Shown: positions 8,882 through 19,021, counted from the stretch's first letter. The stretch: 40,618 nt of DNA from Alphaproteobacteria bacterium (GCA_029941135.1 JAPYRI010000017.1:1-40618), one strand, 5' to 3'. Notes: a model not told the origin generated them from the letters alone. Translations and numbers: made by a program.

Positions 8882-10129
8882 CTATTGTTTGTTCTTTCCC
8901 GAGTATCCGAACAAATGGGCGGCCACCTTGCGAATTTGTATTTCTTCCGCGCCCTCGGTAATGCGATAGCGCCGGTGGTGCCGATAAATATGTTCGAACG
9001 GTTTTGCGCGCGTGTAACCAATGCCGCCATGAACCTGCATAGCGCGATCAGCGGCTTCGCATATCAGTCTGTTGGCCCGATAATTGGCCATAGCTACTTG
9101 GTCAGTGACCAGAAAGTGATCTTTGCGGTCCAAATGCCAGGCGGTCTTGTAAACAAGATTGCGCACCATTTCGCATTCGGTGTGCAGTTCCGCTAGTGGC
9201 CATTGAATCGCTTGATTTTCAGACAACGGTTTGCCCCAGGTGATCCGCTCGCGCGCATAGTCGACAGATTCATTAATACAATATTGAGCGGCGCCTACGC
9301 CTGAGGCCGCTTGCCGGATGCGGTTTTCGTGGAAAAACGCCTGGGCGAGGATGAGGCCATGGCCTTCTTCGTGCAAAATAGCGCCATTTGGTACACGCAT
9401 ATTATGAAACGACACTTCGGCGTGATCGCTGGGCATATTAAATGTCCAGTGCATGTAATCAACAGACAGACCGGGAGTATTGGTAGGGACAACAAAAGCG
9501 GTTACGCCCATACCTTCACCGGCTTTCCCTGATGTGCGTGCAAAAACAATGTCATATTCCGCGTTGTGCATGCCGCTGTTGAAGCGCTTGACGCCATTTA
9601 TGATCCAATCGCCGCCGTCCTTTATGGCCGTCGTCTCTAGGTAAGTGGCGTCGCTGCCGTGGTTGGGTTCGGTAACGCCAAAGCCCACTCCCATTTGGCC
9701 GGTAATCAAGCCCTCGATTAGCTTCTCCTTCTGTTCGTCTGTTCCATAGCGATGGAGGATGTGAACAATCGGAAAATTACCGACGATGGACGATTCGTTT
9801 TGTAGATCGTTATGGAGCCCCAAACCCTTGGCGGCCAGATGCTCACGGATCATGGCCATGCCCAGATTTGTGCCGTCTTGACCTCCCAGCTCTTTGGGCA
9901 AGGCATACCGAAGGTGCCCGGCCTTGTCTGCGCGCCGCTTCATTTCCCGAAGCACTTCCTCCCAGGCTTCGCTGGGCTGGCCGTCATTGTCCCAATCGGT
10001 ACGAGCATTCTCCCGCCGGTAATCAAAGTATTGAATGTTTTCGGCTTCCAGCGGCTTAATTTCCGCTTCAATGAAAGCATCCAATTCCGCCAATTTGGCA
10101 GTGATCTCTTCTGGGACAATGAAATCCAT
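8882..10129 (-). CDS. acyl-CoA dehydrogenase family protein
   Basis: GVTEPNHGSDATYLETTA, QVHGGIGYTRAKPFEHIYRHHRRYRITEGAEEIQ. Confidence 0.95.
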   Translation of the reverse strand: MDFIVPEEITAKLAELDAFIEAEIKPLEAENIQYFDYRRENARTDWDNDGQPSEAWEEVLREMKRRADKAGHLRYALPKELGGQDGTNLGMAMIREHLAAKGLGLHNDLQNESSIVGNFPIVHILHRYGTDEQKEKLIEGLITGQMGVGFGVTEPNHGSDATYLETTAIKDGGDWIINGVKRFNSGMHNAEYDIVFARTSGKAGEGMGVTAFVVPTNTPGLSVDYMHWTFNMPSDHAEVSFHNMRVPNGAILHEEGHGLILAQAFFHENRIRQAASGVGAAQYCINESVDYARERITWGKPLSENQAIQWPLAELHTECEMVRNLVYKTAWHLDRKDHFLVTDQVAMANYRANRLICEAADRAMQVHGGIGYTRAKPFEHIYRHHRRYRITEGAEEIQIRKVAAHLFGYSGKNKQ

Positions 10130-10152
10130 GACGCTACCTTTAAGTTCTGGTT

Positions 10153-10578
10153 CTATTCGCCAGGATGTAAATCGACGATCAGAACGGTAACCGGTTTATC
10201 GCCTTCGTTGGCGGCGGCCATGTCGTGGGGCGGATGATTCTCACCCGGACCTTCGAAATAGGTGTCGCCAGGCCCATAAGTATGTTTGGTGCTGTCTTTC
10301 CAATAAATCGTGATCTCGCCTTCGAGCACATAGCGAATGCCGGGTCCGTCATGACGGTGGGTAGGCGATTTTGCCCCCGGCGGGAAGGTGAATCTTCGCG
10401 CCCGCATCATCGGATTTTTCATGTCGATTTGCCCCAGCGCCACATCCTGAAGCTCTCCATCCGGCTTATGATGCTTTTCGTCACTGAGAGCGGCGGTCGC
10501 GATAGCGAATATCGTTGCCACCATGGCGCCAGATAGTATGAGCGCGAGCGTTCGTGGGTATAGGCGTGCGGTCTTCAT
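10153..10578 (-). CDS. exported cupin-domain protein
   Basis: Start MKTARLYPRTLALILSGAMVATIFAIATAALS (signal peptide); cupin motifs PTHRHDGPGIRYVLEGEITIYW and GPGDTYFEGPGENHPPHD. Confidence 0.85.
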   Translation of the reverse strand: MKTARLYPRTLALILSGAMVATIFAIATAALSDEKHHKPDGELQDVALGQIDMKNPMMRARRFTFPPGAKSPTHRHDGPGIRYVLEGEITIYWKDSTKHTYGPGDTYFEGPGENHPPHDMAAANEGDKPVTVLIVDLHPGE

Positions 10579-10655
10579 TACTTCCTCCCCGAAAGAATGC
10601 AAGAGTTGATTATGAGCGAGACCAGGGGGCGCGGCAACGGTCAAACCCCCTAGCT

Positions 10656-12257
10656 TTAGCCATTTGGTTGCAAGCGAACAATTTTAGCGACCGCTTCGGG
10701 CAGGGATGAATATGCCGACCATACATCGCCGGTCTCTTCATCGACAGCAATGTGCCGTACATAAGCGGGTTCTGTGGGCCAGCGAAATTCGGTCCAAATC
10801 TCGGTTGCAGGATCAAATCTGAAAATGCTGCTGCTGAGCGAGCCCGCCATCCAAATCTCGCCGGTTTTTTGATTTACTTCGACATCGTAGGGGCCGATGG
10901 TTGACAGGCCGGGCTGAAATTGACTGAATTTTTCCGACTTAGGGTCAAATCTGGTCAACTTTCCCGTATTCCATTCGGGAATCCAAAGAATACCGTCGGG
11001 CCCAATCGCCAGGCGCCGAGGTCCGGAATTAGGCGTCGGCATATCATAACTGTTGGCGTCACCGGTGCGGGTGTTAAAGCGTATCAATTGGTTGCTGGCA
11101 AGACTGGTGCTCCACAAAATGTCATCTTGATCAATCTGCATGCCATAAGGAAGAGGTAGCCCCGCAGCCTCGGTTAGATATGCACTAGGGATTTGGTGCA
11201 CAGTAAGTTCGCCGGTACCACCGTCAATTTTGCCGATTTGCTCCGGTTTGCCGAAGTAGTCGTTGAACCAGACATTCCCCTGGCTATCCAGATCCAAGCT
11301 GTGTCCGTACATGCCTGCGTCAAACGTTTGATAGGCGCCGGTTTCCGGGTCGAGTTCAACCATCGCATCGGTCCCCCCCAGTAACATAACCAGCTTGCCG
11401 TTTGCTTTGAATTTAAGCGCGCGCACCTGGCCCAAGGTGTCGACTTTCTCGTTAATCGGGAAAGCTTCGATTTCTCCCGTGCTCGGTTCCAAAGCCCACA
11501 TTTCGTCATTGAAAAAGCCGGTAACCCAAATGCGGCGATCTGGTCCGACCACTAAATCATGGGGTAAAGCAGGGTGTTTGGGAACCGGATATTCGGTAAA
11601 ACGGGCATTCATGGCGGCGGGATTTGTGTCCTCAAGCGGCGCTGCCCCTGACATTGCTTTTTCGGTCAAATTTCCAGCCAACCACTTGGCGTACAAGTCG
11701 TCGTCAAAATCAGCCGGCGTTAATCCATACTCGTCGATTGAGCGCATGACGGCTATGGCTTCGGCCCAACTTTCGCGGCTTCGGTGCATGCCCTTTCTTG
11801 TCATCCGTGGGTGCGAAATTTCATGACAACTGGTGCAATTAACCAGAAATTCCCGTTTCATCTCGCCTTCCGGAAGCACGCTTAGCCAGTGAGAACTAGG
11901 CAATTTCTGGAGATAGTTTGGGGATGGCGATAAGGTGAAATTGATCGCATGAGCCTTGCTTTTGGTGGCTATCATTGTAACCGGCTCCGCTGTCCATTTC
12001 CGTCCGCCCGCTGTTGCCACATGGGATCCTGATTTCTGCAGCCAAATTTCGAAACGACCATTCGGACCAGATAGGCCGGTGACCGCGATGCTACTTTTCT
12101 GGTGGAGAAAAGTGATTGGCACACCGGGTAGTAAGGCACCGGCTTTATCGGTGATGGTTCCCGTCACAATTGAGTTAGCGCTCGTGGCTCCGGCTGCCAT
12201 CGCCATAAACACAAAAACAGCCGCTGTCTCAAGACAGTATTTCGTAATGTCGCGCAT
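10656..12257 (-). CDS. exported protein with carboxypeptidase-regulatory-like domain, one CXXCH heme motif and C-terminal virginiamycin-B-lyase-like (Vgb/SMP-30) beta-propeller
   Basis: Signal peptide; VTGTITDKAGALLPGVPITFLHQ; VNCTSCHEISHPR; repeated propeller units such as GPDRRIWVTGFFNDEMWALEPSTGEIEAFP and GPDGILWIPEWNTGKLTRFDPKSEKFSQF. Confidence 0.88.
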   Translation of the reverse strand: MRDITKYCLETAAVFVFMAMAAGATSANSIVTGTITDKAGALLPGVPITFLHQKSSIAVTGLSGPNGRFEIWLQKSGSHVATAGGRKWTAEPVTMIATKSKAHAINFTLSPSPNYLQKLPSSHWLSVLPEGEMKREFLVNCTSCHEISHPRMTRKGMHRSRESWAEAIAVMRSIDEYGLTPADFDDDLYAKWLAGNLTEKAMSGAAPLEDTNPAAMNARFTEYPVPKHPALPHDLVVGPDRRIWVTGFFNDEMWALEPSTGEIEAFPINEKVDTLGQVRALKFKANGKLVMLLGGTDAMVELDPETGAYQTFDAGMYGHSLDLDSQGNVWFNDYFGKPEQIGKIDGGTGELTVHQIPSAYLTEAAGLPLPYGMQIDQDDILWSTSLASNQLIRFNTRTGDANSYDMPTPNSGPRRLAIGPDGILWIPEWNTGKLTRFDPKSEKFSQFQPGLSTIGPYDVEVNQKTGEIWMAGSLSSSIFRFDPATEIWTEFRWPTEPAYVRHIAVDEETGDVWSAYSSLPEAVAKIVRLQPNG

Positions 12258-12884
12258 GAATCTCCCCTTAATTTTCGCGGCGACACCCTATCATCAGAAA
12301 CTCCGCAAGAAAGGATTTTCGCGGTCGAACTTGATCGACAGTCAGTCTTTCGATGACGCGGCGGGGGTGATTACGGTCCAACAGGATAACGGCAATAACA
12401 ATGTTGTCGGCACGGCTATGGGCTTAATAGCCAACATATTTGACGTCGACTCTTCCACGCAAACGCCAACGGTTCAGCGTCAGCAGACGCCAGGGTCGCA
12501 TACAACGAGGCCCATAGTGGAGGCTGCAGCCGGAGCAACACCTTGGACAGCGCTTTTGCCGGTGCGCAAGGGGTGATGGCCGTTCAACAGAATACTGGCG
12601 ACAATAACGTTATGTTGTCATCAATGCGTATTCTCGGGACAGACGAAACCATAAACCCGTTTGGGCCCGCATCCTCCTTGACCGAGTTGAATACGACAAT
12701 GACAGGTAATTTATCGACCGCCAGCAGCCATAAAAACTTTTCCGAGTACATCAACAAAACCTCAGACGTTGCGAACGGCAGTGGCGGTACATTCGTCATT
12801 CAACAGAACACTGGGAGCAATACCGGCATGGGTTCTGCAATATCTTTAGTGGTCAACGGCCCGGCGATGTCTTTCGCTTGGTAA
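12256..12884 (+). pseudogene. remnant of a ~70-aa-repeat protein (VQQNTGDNN repeats), frameshifted and probably N-terminally truncated
   Basis: Repeat 1 SRSNLIDSQSFDDAAGVITVQQDNGNNNVVGTAM (frame from 12256); repeat 2 SRSNTLDSAFAGAQGVMAVQQNTGDNNVMLSSM (other frame); repeat 3 GSGGTFVIQQNTGSNTGMGSAIS. Frame change at ~12450-12460 consistent with one missing base. Confidence 0.7.
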
Positions 12885-13169
12885 TCACGCATAAAATTGA
12901 GGAAATCCAGCAGGCGGGGAGCTTTAGTCAGGGAGTTAAGAAGATGCTTGGTCAACTATTACCGGACGTACATACGAAACTGCACCTGCAAGTTCTAAAA
13001 TACGCTTGTAAAGCGGAGACGGCCCGTTTACGTCGGATTTTACGTCCACAGTATCGGGTCTTGCGATTGTCCCGATTTCGCGATGCGGTCTGGGCCCACG
13101 CTGCTACGCGCCGGCTAGACGCTACGTTCGCCGCGTTTATGGCGCCGCCGACCCTTTAACCATTTGCCA

Positions 13170-13889
13170 TCAACCGTCCCGCATTTTGATACGCCGCGCG
13201 AACATTTTTTCAACGGTTGTCAAAAATTGACCATCTTTCGTCAAGTTGTACGGCGTGTAGTTCATCTGCCGAACATATTTGCGAATAATCTTCCTTTCGA
13301 TGATGTCAATATCGAGAACGTTTAAACACAGCGTATCTTGATCGAACGTCGACATACCCTCCAAACCACTGTTTGTCATCCAACTGAGAATAGCGCGATT
13401 AACACCACCATGACCGACCAATAATATTTGCGACCAATCCGGCGCTTTCAGTAATTCTAAAAGCGCCACGACAATGCGTTCGCGAAACTCAGACAGTACT
13501 TCGCCGCCGCCAAAGCGAGCACCGGGAATTGGTGCTTTCTCAAAACCATAGACGTACTCGGCTTCTATTCGCTCAAAACTCATGGCGTTTATGTCGCCCG
13601 ATTTAATCTCGCGAAAACCGGGTAGGCTCTCCATTGGTATATCGTCGCGCCCCTTCATAACAATCTCGGCGCTTTCTTGAGCCCGCAGCATTCCAGAGTG
13701 AAAGGCTTTATCAAATTTGATTTCAGCTAGGGTTTCGGCCATGAGGGCGGCCTGTTCCCGTCCCCACTCAGTCAGGGTAACCAAAGTAGGATCGGGTACG
13801 CGCTCGCCTTCTTCGGTGAAGTAATTGACGTCACCGTGACGCAGTAAATAAATTCGATGCCGGCCATGGGTTCCGGGCAGAGCAGTCAT
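13170..13889 (-). CDS. histidine phosphatase (phosphoglycerate mutase-like) family protein
   Basis: IYLLRHGDVNYF, HSGMLRAQESAEIV, LLVGHGGVNRAIL. Confidence 0.92.
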   Translation of the reverse strand: MTALPGTHGRHRIYLLRHGDVNYFTEEGERVPDPTLVTLTEWGREQAALMAETLAEIKFDKAFHSGMLRAQESAEIVMKGRDDIPMESLPGFREIKSGDINAMSFERIEAEYVYGFEKAPIPGARFGGGEVLSEFRERIVVALLELLKAPDWSQILLVGHGGVNRAILSWMTNSGLEGMSTFDQDTLCLNVLDIDIIERKIIRKYVRQMNYTPYNLTKDGQFLTTVEKMFARRIKMRDG

Positions 13890-13930
13890 AAGCGGTCGTC
13901 CTTTACTCGATAAATGATAATTGGAGAGGG

Positions 13931-15583
13931 TTAGGGAAGTGATGCGGTTGACATCATACCCTGATATCCCAGTTCCCGGTTTGCCGGGTCGACAATTATT
14001 CCTGGATTCATAATTCCGTTCGGATCCAAACGCGACTTCACCCCTTGCATGGCCGACGAAAACAAATCCGGGATCTGTTTATCGTACCAGGGCCGGTGGT
14101 CCCGACCGACCGCGTGGTGGTGGGTAATAGTACCGGCGTTCGCGTTAATTGCTTCGGACGCGGCAACTTTAATCGCCAACCAATGGTCAATCATTTTTTC
14201 GGGCGTGCTGCGGGCGCTGAAGGAGAAGTAAGGGGCTGGCCCATCCGGATAAACATGGGTGAAACGGCAAGTGACGATGCCGGGATGGCCAGTGACTTCA
14301 AGAATTGCGTCGGCCGTCGCTTTCATGATGTTCGCGTGAAAAACAGGAAAGCGTTCCCAGGTAATTGAGGTCTCGAAGGTATCCATAATGTAACCGTGAG
14401 GCACCAAAAATTCGCGAAAGAAGGGCGCGCGAATAAAAGCATTACGCCACGCGCCCGCGGCGCCAGCTTTGTTGCTACCCTCTGCAGTCAAGAAATCCCG
14501 ATCATAAATTCCGCCATAGTCATCGACAATTTCCAACGCCCTTGCCATCCATGCATCGGTCGGGTGGTCGGCGGATTCAAATCCGAGAACCATCAACGAC
14601 ATTGAGCCATCCCCGGCGCCCATATTGCGGGTTTCATTGGCATCAATCAGTCGGCAATTGGTCGGAAAAAGCGCGGACTGAGAAAGCGTTCGGATGGCCT
14701 CGGCAGCCTTATGGAAGTTTGTAAAGCCGATTCCGATCGATGATTGAAACTTGGGTTTGTGTTGAAGCCGCATCCACGCTTCAGTGATGACGCCGAACGC
14801 GCCTTCTGATCCAATAATTAGTCTGTCCGGACTGGGCCCCGCGCCCGAACCAGGTAAGCGACGACTCTCCATGATGCCGGCCGGTGTCACCGTACGCACG
14901 CTTTCGACAAAATCGTCAATGTGGGTATAGACACTTGCATAGTGCCCTCCGGACCGGGTCGCAATCCAGCCACCCAGGGAGGAATACTCAAATGACTGAG
15001 GGAAATGGCGCAGGGTATATCCGGAGGGTTTAATCTGTGCTTCCAAAGCGGGACCGTACACCCCGGCTTGAATGCGTGCTGCCCGGCTGATGTCGTCGAT
15101 CTCTAGAACTTTATCGAGCTTCATCATGTCGACCGTTACAACACCTGCGTACCCATCGCCGACTGCGGGCTCGATCCCTCCGCAGACGCTTGACCCGCCG
15201 CCAAATGGCATCACCGCCACATTTTCGCCATCCGCCCATTCCAATAGGTTGGCGACGTCTTGTTCGCTTTCCGGGTAGGCGATCAAGTCGGGCGAACAGG
15301 GAAGGTCACGCAAATAGGCGCGCGCTACATCAGCAAATGATTTGCCATAACTGTGAATGAGACGATCCTTTGGATCGCTCGTGCACAGATGAGCCAGAGT
15401 GTCGGGTGGACCTACCTTGGGAATGGGAAGATCAAAATCTTCTACGTTCGGCACGGATAATGCCGTACCTTCGGAGCTGCCTAGTGCAACACCAGTGGCC
15501 GCAAGTAAGGTGTTTGATTCCTCGGCGTCGAGTCCTTCTCCTTCGAGCCCCCAACTCCAAAATTTCATTGGCCGTTCAGTCAT
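13931..15583 (-). CDS. FAD-binding oxidase (alkyldihydroxyacetonephosphate synthase-like)
   Basis: Start MTERPMKFWSWGLEGEGL; VAVMPFGGGSSVCGGIEP FAD-binding motif; TITHHHAVGRDHRPWY; C-terminal LDPNGIMNPG. Start placed at 15583, just before the upstream SDR stop. Confidence 0.9.
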   Translation of the reverse strand: MTERPMKFWSWGLEGEGLDAEESNTLLAATGVALGSSEGTALSVPNVEDFDLPIPKVGPPDTLAHLCTSDPKDRLIHSYGKSFADVARAYLRDLPCSPDLIAYPESEQDVANLLEWADGENVAVMPFGGGSSVCGGIEPAVGDGYAGVVTVDMMKLDKVLEIDDISRAARIQAGVYGPALEAQIKPSGYTLRHFPQSFEYSSLGGWIATRSGGHYASVYTHIDDFVESVRTVTPAGIMESRRLPGSGAGPSPDRLIIGSEGAFGVITEAWMRLQHKPKFQSSIGIGFTNFHKAAEAIRTLSQSALFPTNCRLIDANETRNMGAGDGSMSLMVLGFESADHPTDAWMARALEIVDDYGGIYDRDFLTAEGSNKAGAAGAWRNAFIRAPFFREFLVPHGYIMDTFETSITWERFPVFHANIMKATADAILEVTGHPGIVTCRFTHVYPDGPAPYFSFSARSTPEKMIDHWLAIKVAASEAINANAGTITHHHAVGRDHRPWYDKQIPDLFSSAMQGVKSRLDPNGIMNPGIIVDPANRELGYQGMMSTASLP

Positions 15584-15605
15584 GGTATTGGTCTCCGCTA
15601 TTTGA

Positions 15606-16370
15606 TTACTGGGCAACCCAGCCACCATCCACGGGGAGTGCAACGCCGGTCACGTAACTTGATTTGTCGGACAACAACCACGCAACCGCGTGACCAATTT
15701 CCGATGGATCCGCGACTCTGCGCATGGGAACCATTTTGATCAATTGATCACGAATTTTGGCGCTCGCGTCGGTTACCCTGTCGAGCATCGGTGTTTCGAT
15801 AAAACCAGGGCAGACCGCATTGACCCGAATATTACGTGAACCATATTCTAATGCAATAGTTTTGGTCAGGCCAACGACCCCATGCTTTGACGCGTTATAG
15901 CTTGGCGCGCCAGGAATCCCGACCAATCCCGCGGCAGAGGATGTGCCGACAATCGAGCCACCCGTATCCTGCTTGATCATCTGTTCGATTTCGCACTTCA
16001 TGCAATTGAAGACACCGGTGAGGTTAACCCCAATCACCCGCTCCCAGTCTTCAATCGAAACATTTTCAATTTTTGCAGTTGGCCCTTCAATCCCGGCATT
16101 GTTGAACGCCCCGTCCAGCGATCCATGGCGATCGGCAATGTCGTCCACGAGGCTCTTAACTTGAGCGAAATCAGTGACGTCGATGTGGTGATACTCGGCT
16201 TTTCCCCCAACCTCTTCGACCATACCAACTGTGTTCGCACCTTCCTCGTCTTGTAGGTCAGCGATCACAACCGTGGCGCCTTCCTGTGCGAGAACAATTG
16301 ATGTGGCCCGCCCAATGCCGGTGCTACCACCGGTCACAAGAGCAATTTTCCCCGCCAAAATTCCTGACAT
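15606..16370 (-). CDS. SDR family oxidoreductase
   Basis: ALVTGGSTGIGRATS, NNAGIEGP, SYNASKHGVVGLTK, VNAVCPGFIETPM. Confidence 0.95.
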   Translation of the reverse strand: MSGILAGKIALVTGGSTGIGRATSIVLAQEGATVVIADLQDEEGANTVGMVEEVGGKAEYHHIDVTDFAQVKSLVDDIADRHGSLDGAFNNAGIEGPTAKIENVSIEDWERVIGVNLTGVFNCMKCEIEQMIKQDTGGSIVGTSSAAGLVGIPGAPSYNASKHGVVGLTKTIALEYGSRNIRVNAVCPGFIETPMLDRVTDASAKIRDQLIKMVPMRRVADPSEIGHAVAWLLSDKSSYVTGVALPVDGGWVAQ

Positions 16371-16395
16371 TCTATTTCCTATTCTAAAGAGGGGC

Positions 16396-17535
16396 TTAAA
16401 AGCCCATGAGTGTGGCGTAACGATCCCGATGAAAACCCGCGTCGCCGAAGGTTTGCTGCGCGACCCGCGCGCGTTTCATAAAGAAGCCGATCTCTTCCTC
16501 ATCGGTCATGCCGATGCCGCCATGCATTTGAACTGCTTCGTTGGTGACTAGTTCTATCATCTCGCAGGCTTTCGCTTTGGCGAGACTGGCCAATTGCGGA
16601 ACATCGCTGCGTTTTTCATCAAGTGCTGTTAGGGCTTCCAACACCGTTGATTTGGTCAACTCAAGTTCGCAGAACATAAGGGCCGCCCGATGCTTGAGGG
16701 CTTGAAAGGAGCCGATGGGCACCCCGAACTGTTCGCGGATTTTTAGGTACTCAATGGTGCGCTTGAAAGCTTCCAATCCGCTTCCAAGCATTTCAGCGGC
16801 GAGGCCAATACGTGCGCCGTCGAGAACTGCTTCCAGTGCCCCATAAGCGCGGTCAACGGGACCAAGCAGAGCATCCGGTTCCACTCGCACATTGTTGAAT
16901 GTTAGATTGGCCGCGTTGCGGCTATCTACCAGCGTCGTGCGCTTACGTGTGAGGCCATTAGCGCCTCCGTCGACCAAAAACATGCTGAGGCCATCCACGT
17001 CACCGGGAGCTCCACTAGTGCGGGTAACCACAATCAGTTGATCTGCGATGTGGCCGTCCAAAACAAAAGTTTTTGCTCCATTGAGGATATAACCGTCAGA
17101 ATCGGCCTCCGCGTGCAAGGCAGTGTTGGCCGGTGTGTGCCGTGGGGTTTCTTCGAGCGCCAGTGCGAGGATAAGATCACCGCTAACAATAGCCGGCAAA
17201 ATGTTTTGTTTTTGCGCGTCACTGCCGACCTCTAGCACTAGTGGTGCGGACAGTAAAACTGTTGATACCAATGGGGTTGCGGCCAATGTGCGGCCGGATT
17301 CCTCTAACACCTGACCCAGACCTTTGTAGCCGAAATCAACACCCCCATAGGTTTCCGGTAACAGAACACCTGCCCAACCCATTTCGGCCATCTGCCGCCA
17401 TAGATCCCGGTCGAATCCTGTTTCGTTTTTACCATCCCTTAAGGCGCGTAACGCCGAGATAGGCAGTTTCTCTCCAAAAAAACTGTGGGTGTAATCTTTG
17501 AGGAGTGTTTGCTCCTCATTTAGCAACAAACTCAT
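16396..17535 (-). CDS. acyl-CoA dehydrogenase family protein
   Basis: MGWAGVLLPETYGGVDFGYKGLGQVLEESGRTLAATPL; AVQMHGGIGMTDEEEIGFFMKRA. Confidence 0.94.
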   Translation of the reverse strand: MSLLLNEEQTLLKDYTHSFFGEKLPISALRALRDGKNETGFDRDLWRQMAEMGWAGVLLPETYGGVDFGYKGLGQVLEESGRTLAATPLVSTVLLSAPLVLEVGSDAQKQNILPAIVSGDLILALALEETPRHTPANTALHAEADSDGYILNGAKTFVLDGHIADQLIVVTRTSGAPGDVDGLSMFLVDGGANGLTRKRTTLVDSRNAANLTFNNVRVEPDALLGPVDRAYGALEAVLDGARIGLAAEMLGSGLEAFKRTIEYLKIREQFGVPIGSFQALKHRAALMFCELELTKSTVLEALTALDEKRSDVPQLASLAKAKACEMIELVTNEAVQMHGGIGMTDEEEIGFFMKRARVAQQTFGDAGFHRDRYATLMGF

Positions 17536-17545
17536 GGGCCGTCCT

Positions 17546-18730
17546 TCAATCTGGAAGCTCGAGAACGCGTTTGGCGATCACGTTCAGTTGGATTTCCGAA
17601 GTGCCGCCTTCGATGGAGTTGCCTTTGGAGCGCAACCAAGTGCGGCAAATCATCAATTCGTCGTCGTCAAATTCATCGCCCTCCCACCCGAGACCGTTCG
17701 TCCCGACGCATTTCATGATTAATTCAAATTTCTTTTTGTTCTGCTCAGTTCCATAAAACTTAAACATGGAAGAGGCACCACCCGACGCGGTGCCGGCTTC
17801 GCTTTCTTGAGCCGCTCGCTTGATCGTAAGGTCGAATGCCCGATCATTCATAGTGTGCTGCACCACCGCATCGCGCAGAGCCGGATCATCGATCTTGCCG
17901 TTCTCATCCCCCAAATACTTTTTAGCGACTTTGTAGACCGGTGGCACCTTACCGCCAATGGCCCGGCCGATTTGCGCGATCATTCCGCGTTCGTGCTGCA
18001 GCAACTGTTTGGCAATATCCCAGCCTCCATTGAGTTTGCCGACCAATTGATCTTTGGGAACGATCACATCTTCAAAAAAAGTTTCACAAAAGAATGATCC
18101 ACCGCTGATAAGTGCAATCGGTCTGGTTTCAACCCCGGGCGTCGTCATATCAAACAGTAGAAAGCTGATGCCCGCGTGCTTTGTCGTTGTGTCCGTGCGA
18201 ACCAGGCAGAATATCCAGTCAGCCAGGTGGGCATATGACGTCCAGACTTTTTGCCCGTTCACCAGGTAATGATTGCCTTTGTCCTCGGCGCGGGTTTTAA
18301 GGCTTGCGAGATCAGAGCCAGCTCCAGGTTCGCTGTACCCCTGGCACCAGCGTAATTCTCCGCGGGCGATCGGGGGTAGATGTTTGGCTTTTTGCTCAGG
18401 CGTGCCGTACTTCAACAGTACCGGGCCTAGCATGCTGATACCAAAGCTGAATAGAGGCACGCGGCATTTAAGCCGCCCCATCTCTTCACCTAGTATGATC
18501 GATTCTTCTCGGCTTAATCCTCCGCCGCCGTATTCCTTTGGCCAGGCGGGTACTGTCCAGGCCTGAGCGACCATGCGGTCGAACCAAATCTTGCTGTCCG
18601 GGTTCTCGAATTTTGGCTGGCGGCCTCCCCAAACGCGTTCTTCTTCAGGCATGGGGGTGCGCATCGAGAGTGGGCAGTTTTCTTCAAGCCACGTCCGGGT
18701 TTTCGCGCGGAACCTCTCTAATGCATTCAT
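17546..18730 (-). CDS. acyl-CoA dehydrogenase family protein
   Basis: Start MNALERFRAKTRTWLEENCP; WPKEYGGGGLSREESIILGEEM; WCQGYSEPGAGSDLASLKTRA; GGTSEIQLNVIAKRVLELP. Confidence 0.94.
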   Translation of the reverse strand: MNALERFRAKTRTWLEENCPLSMRTPMPEEERVWGGRQPKFENPDSKIWFDRMVAQAWTVPAWPKEYGGGGLSREESIILGEEMGRLKCRVPLFSFGISMLGPVLLKYGTPEQKAKHLPPIARGELRWCQGYSEPGAGSDLASLKTRAEDKGNHYLVNGQKVWTSYAHLADWIFCLVRTDTTTKHAGISFLLFDMTTPGVETRPIALISGGSFFCETFFEDVIVPKDQLVGKLNGGWDIAKQLLQHERGMIAQIGRAIGGKVPPVYKVAKKYLGDENGKIDDPALRDAVVQHTMNDRAFDLTIKRAAQESEAGTASGGASSMFKFYGTEQNKKKFELIMKCVGTNGLGWEGDEFDDDELMICRTWLRSKGNSIEGGTSEIQLNVIAKRVLELPD

Positions 18731-19021
18731 GGCAAATATTCCTTTATATGAATGACCGCGAATCATGGACCGACCGGGGATACCCCGATGGTGCCGGTCC
18801 CGAGCCGAAGACGCAACCACATGGATAAATTTATCCCGTGATATAGCAGCTTAACGTAGTCAGCAATGGGAGCCGCTGAGAGTTGGAAGTGGTTACTTAG
18901 TTCACATTTGCGAGATTCTACGATTAAAGCGATGCAGAGGCATTCTGCGCGGTTTCGCCGTTCACGCACTTCATTTTGTGTCATAATCAGCTTCCGATCA
19001 AAGCAATATGGGGAGATGGTT

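Noticed and set aside
11395-11826. Plus-strand 143-aa ORF opposite the Vgb-like gene
   Set aside because: Antisense shadow ORF; no motif
10656-12257. Annotation as true virginiamycin B lyase (antibiotic resistance)
   Set aside because: Propeller similarity only; extra CXXCH and regulatory domain argue against a resistance enzyme
12878-13159. 93-aa + ORF after the repeat remnant
   Set aside because: No recognisable motif, Arg-rich composition suggests spurious frame; not called as CDS
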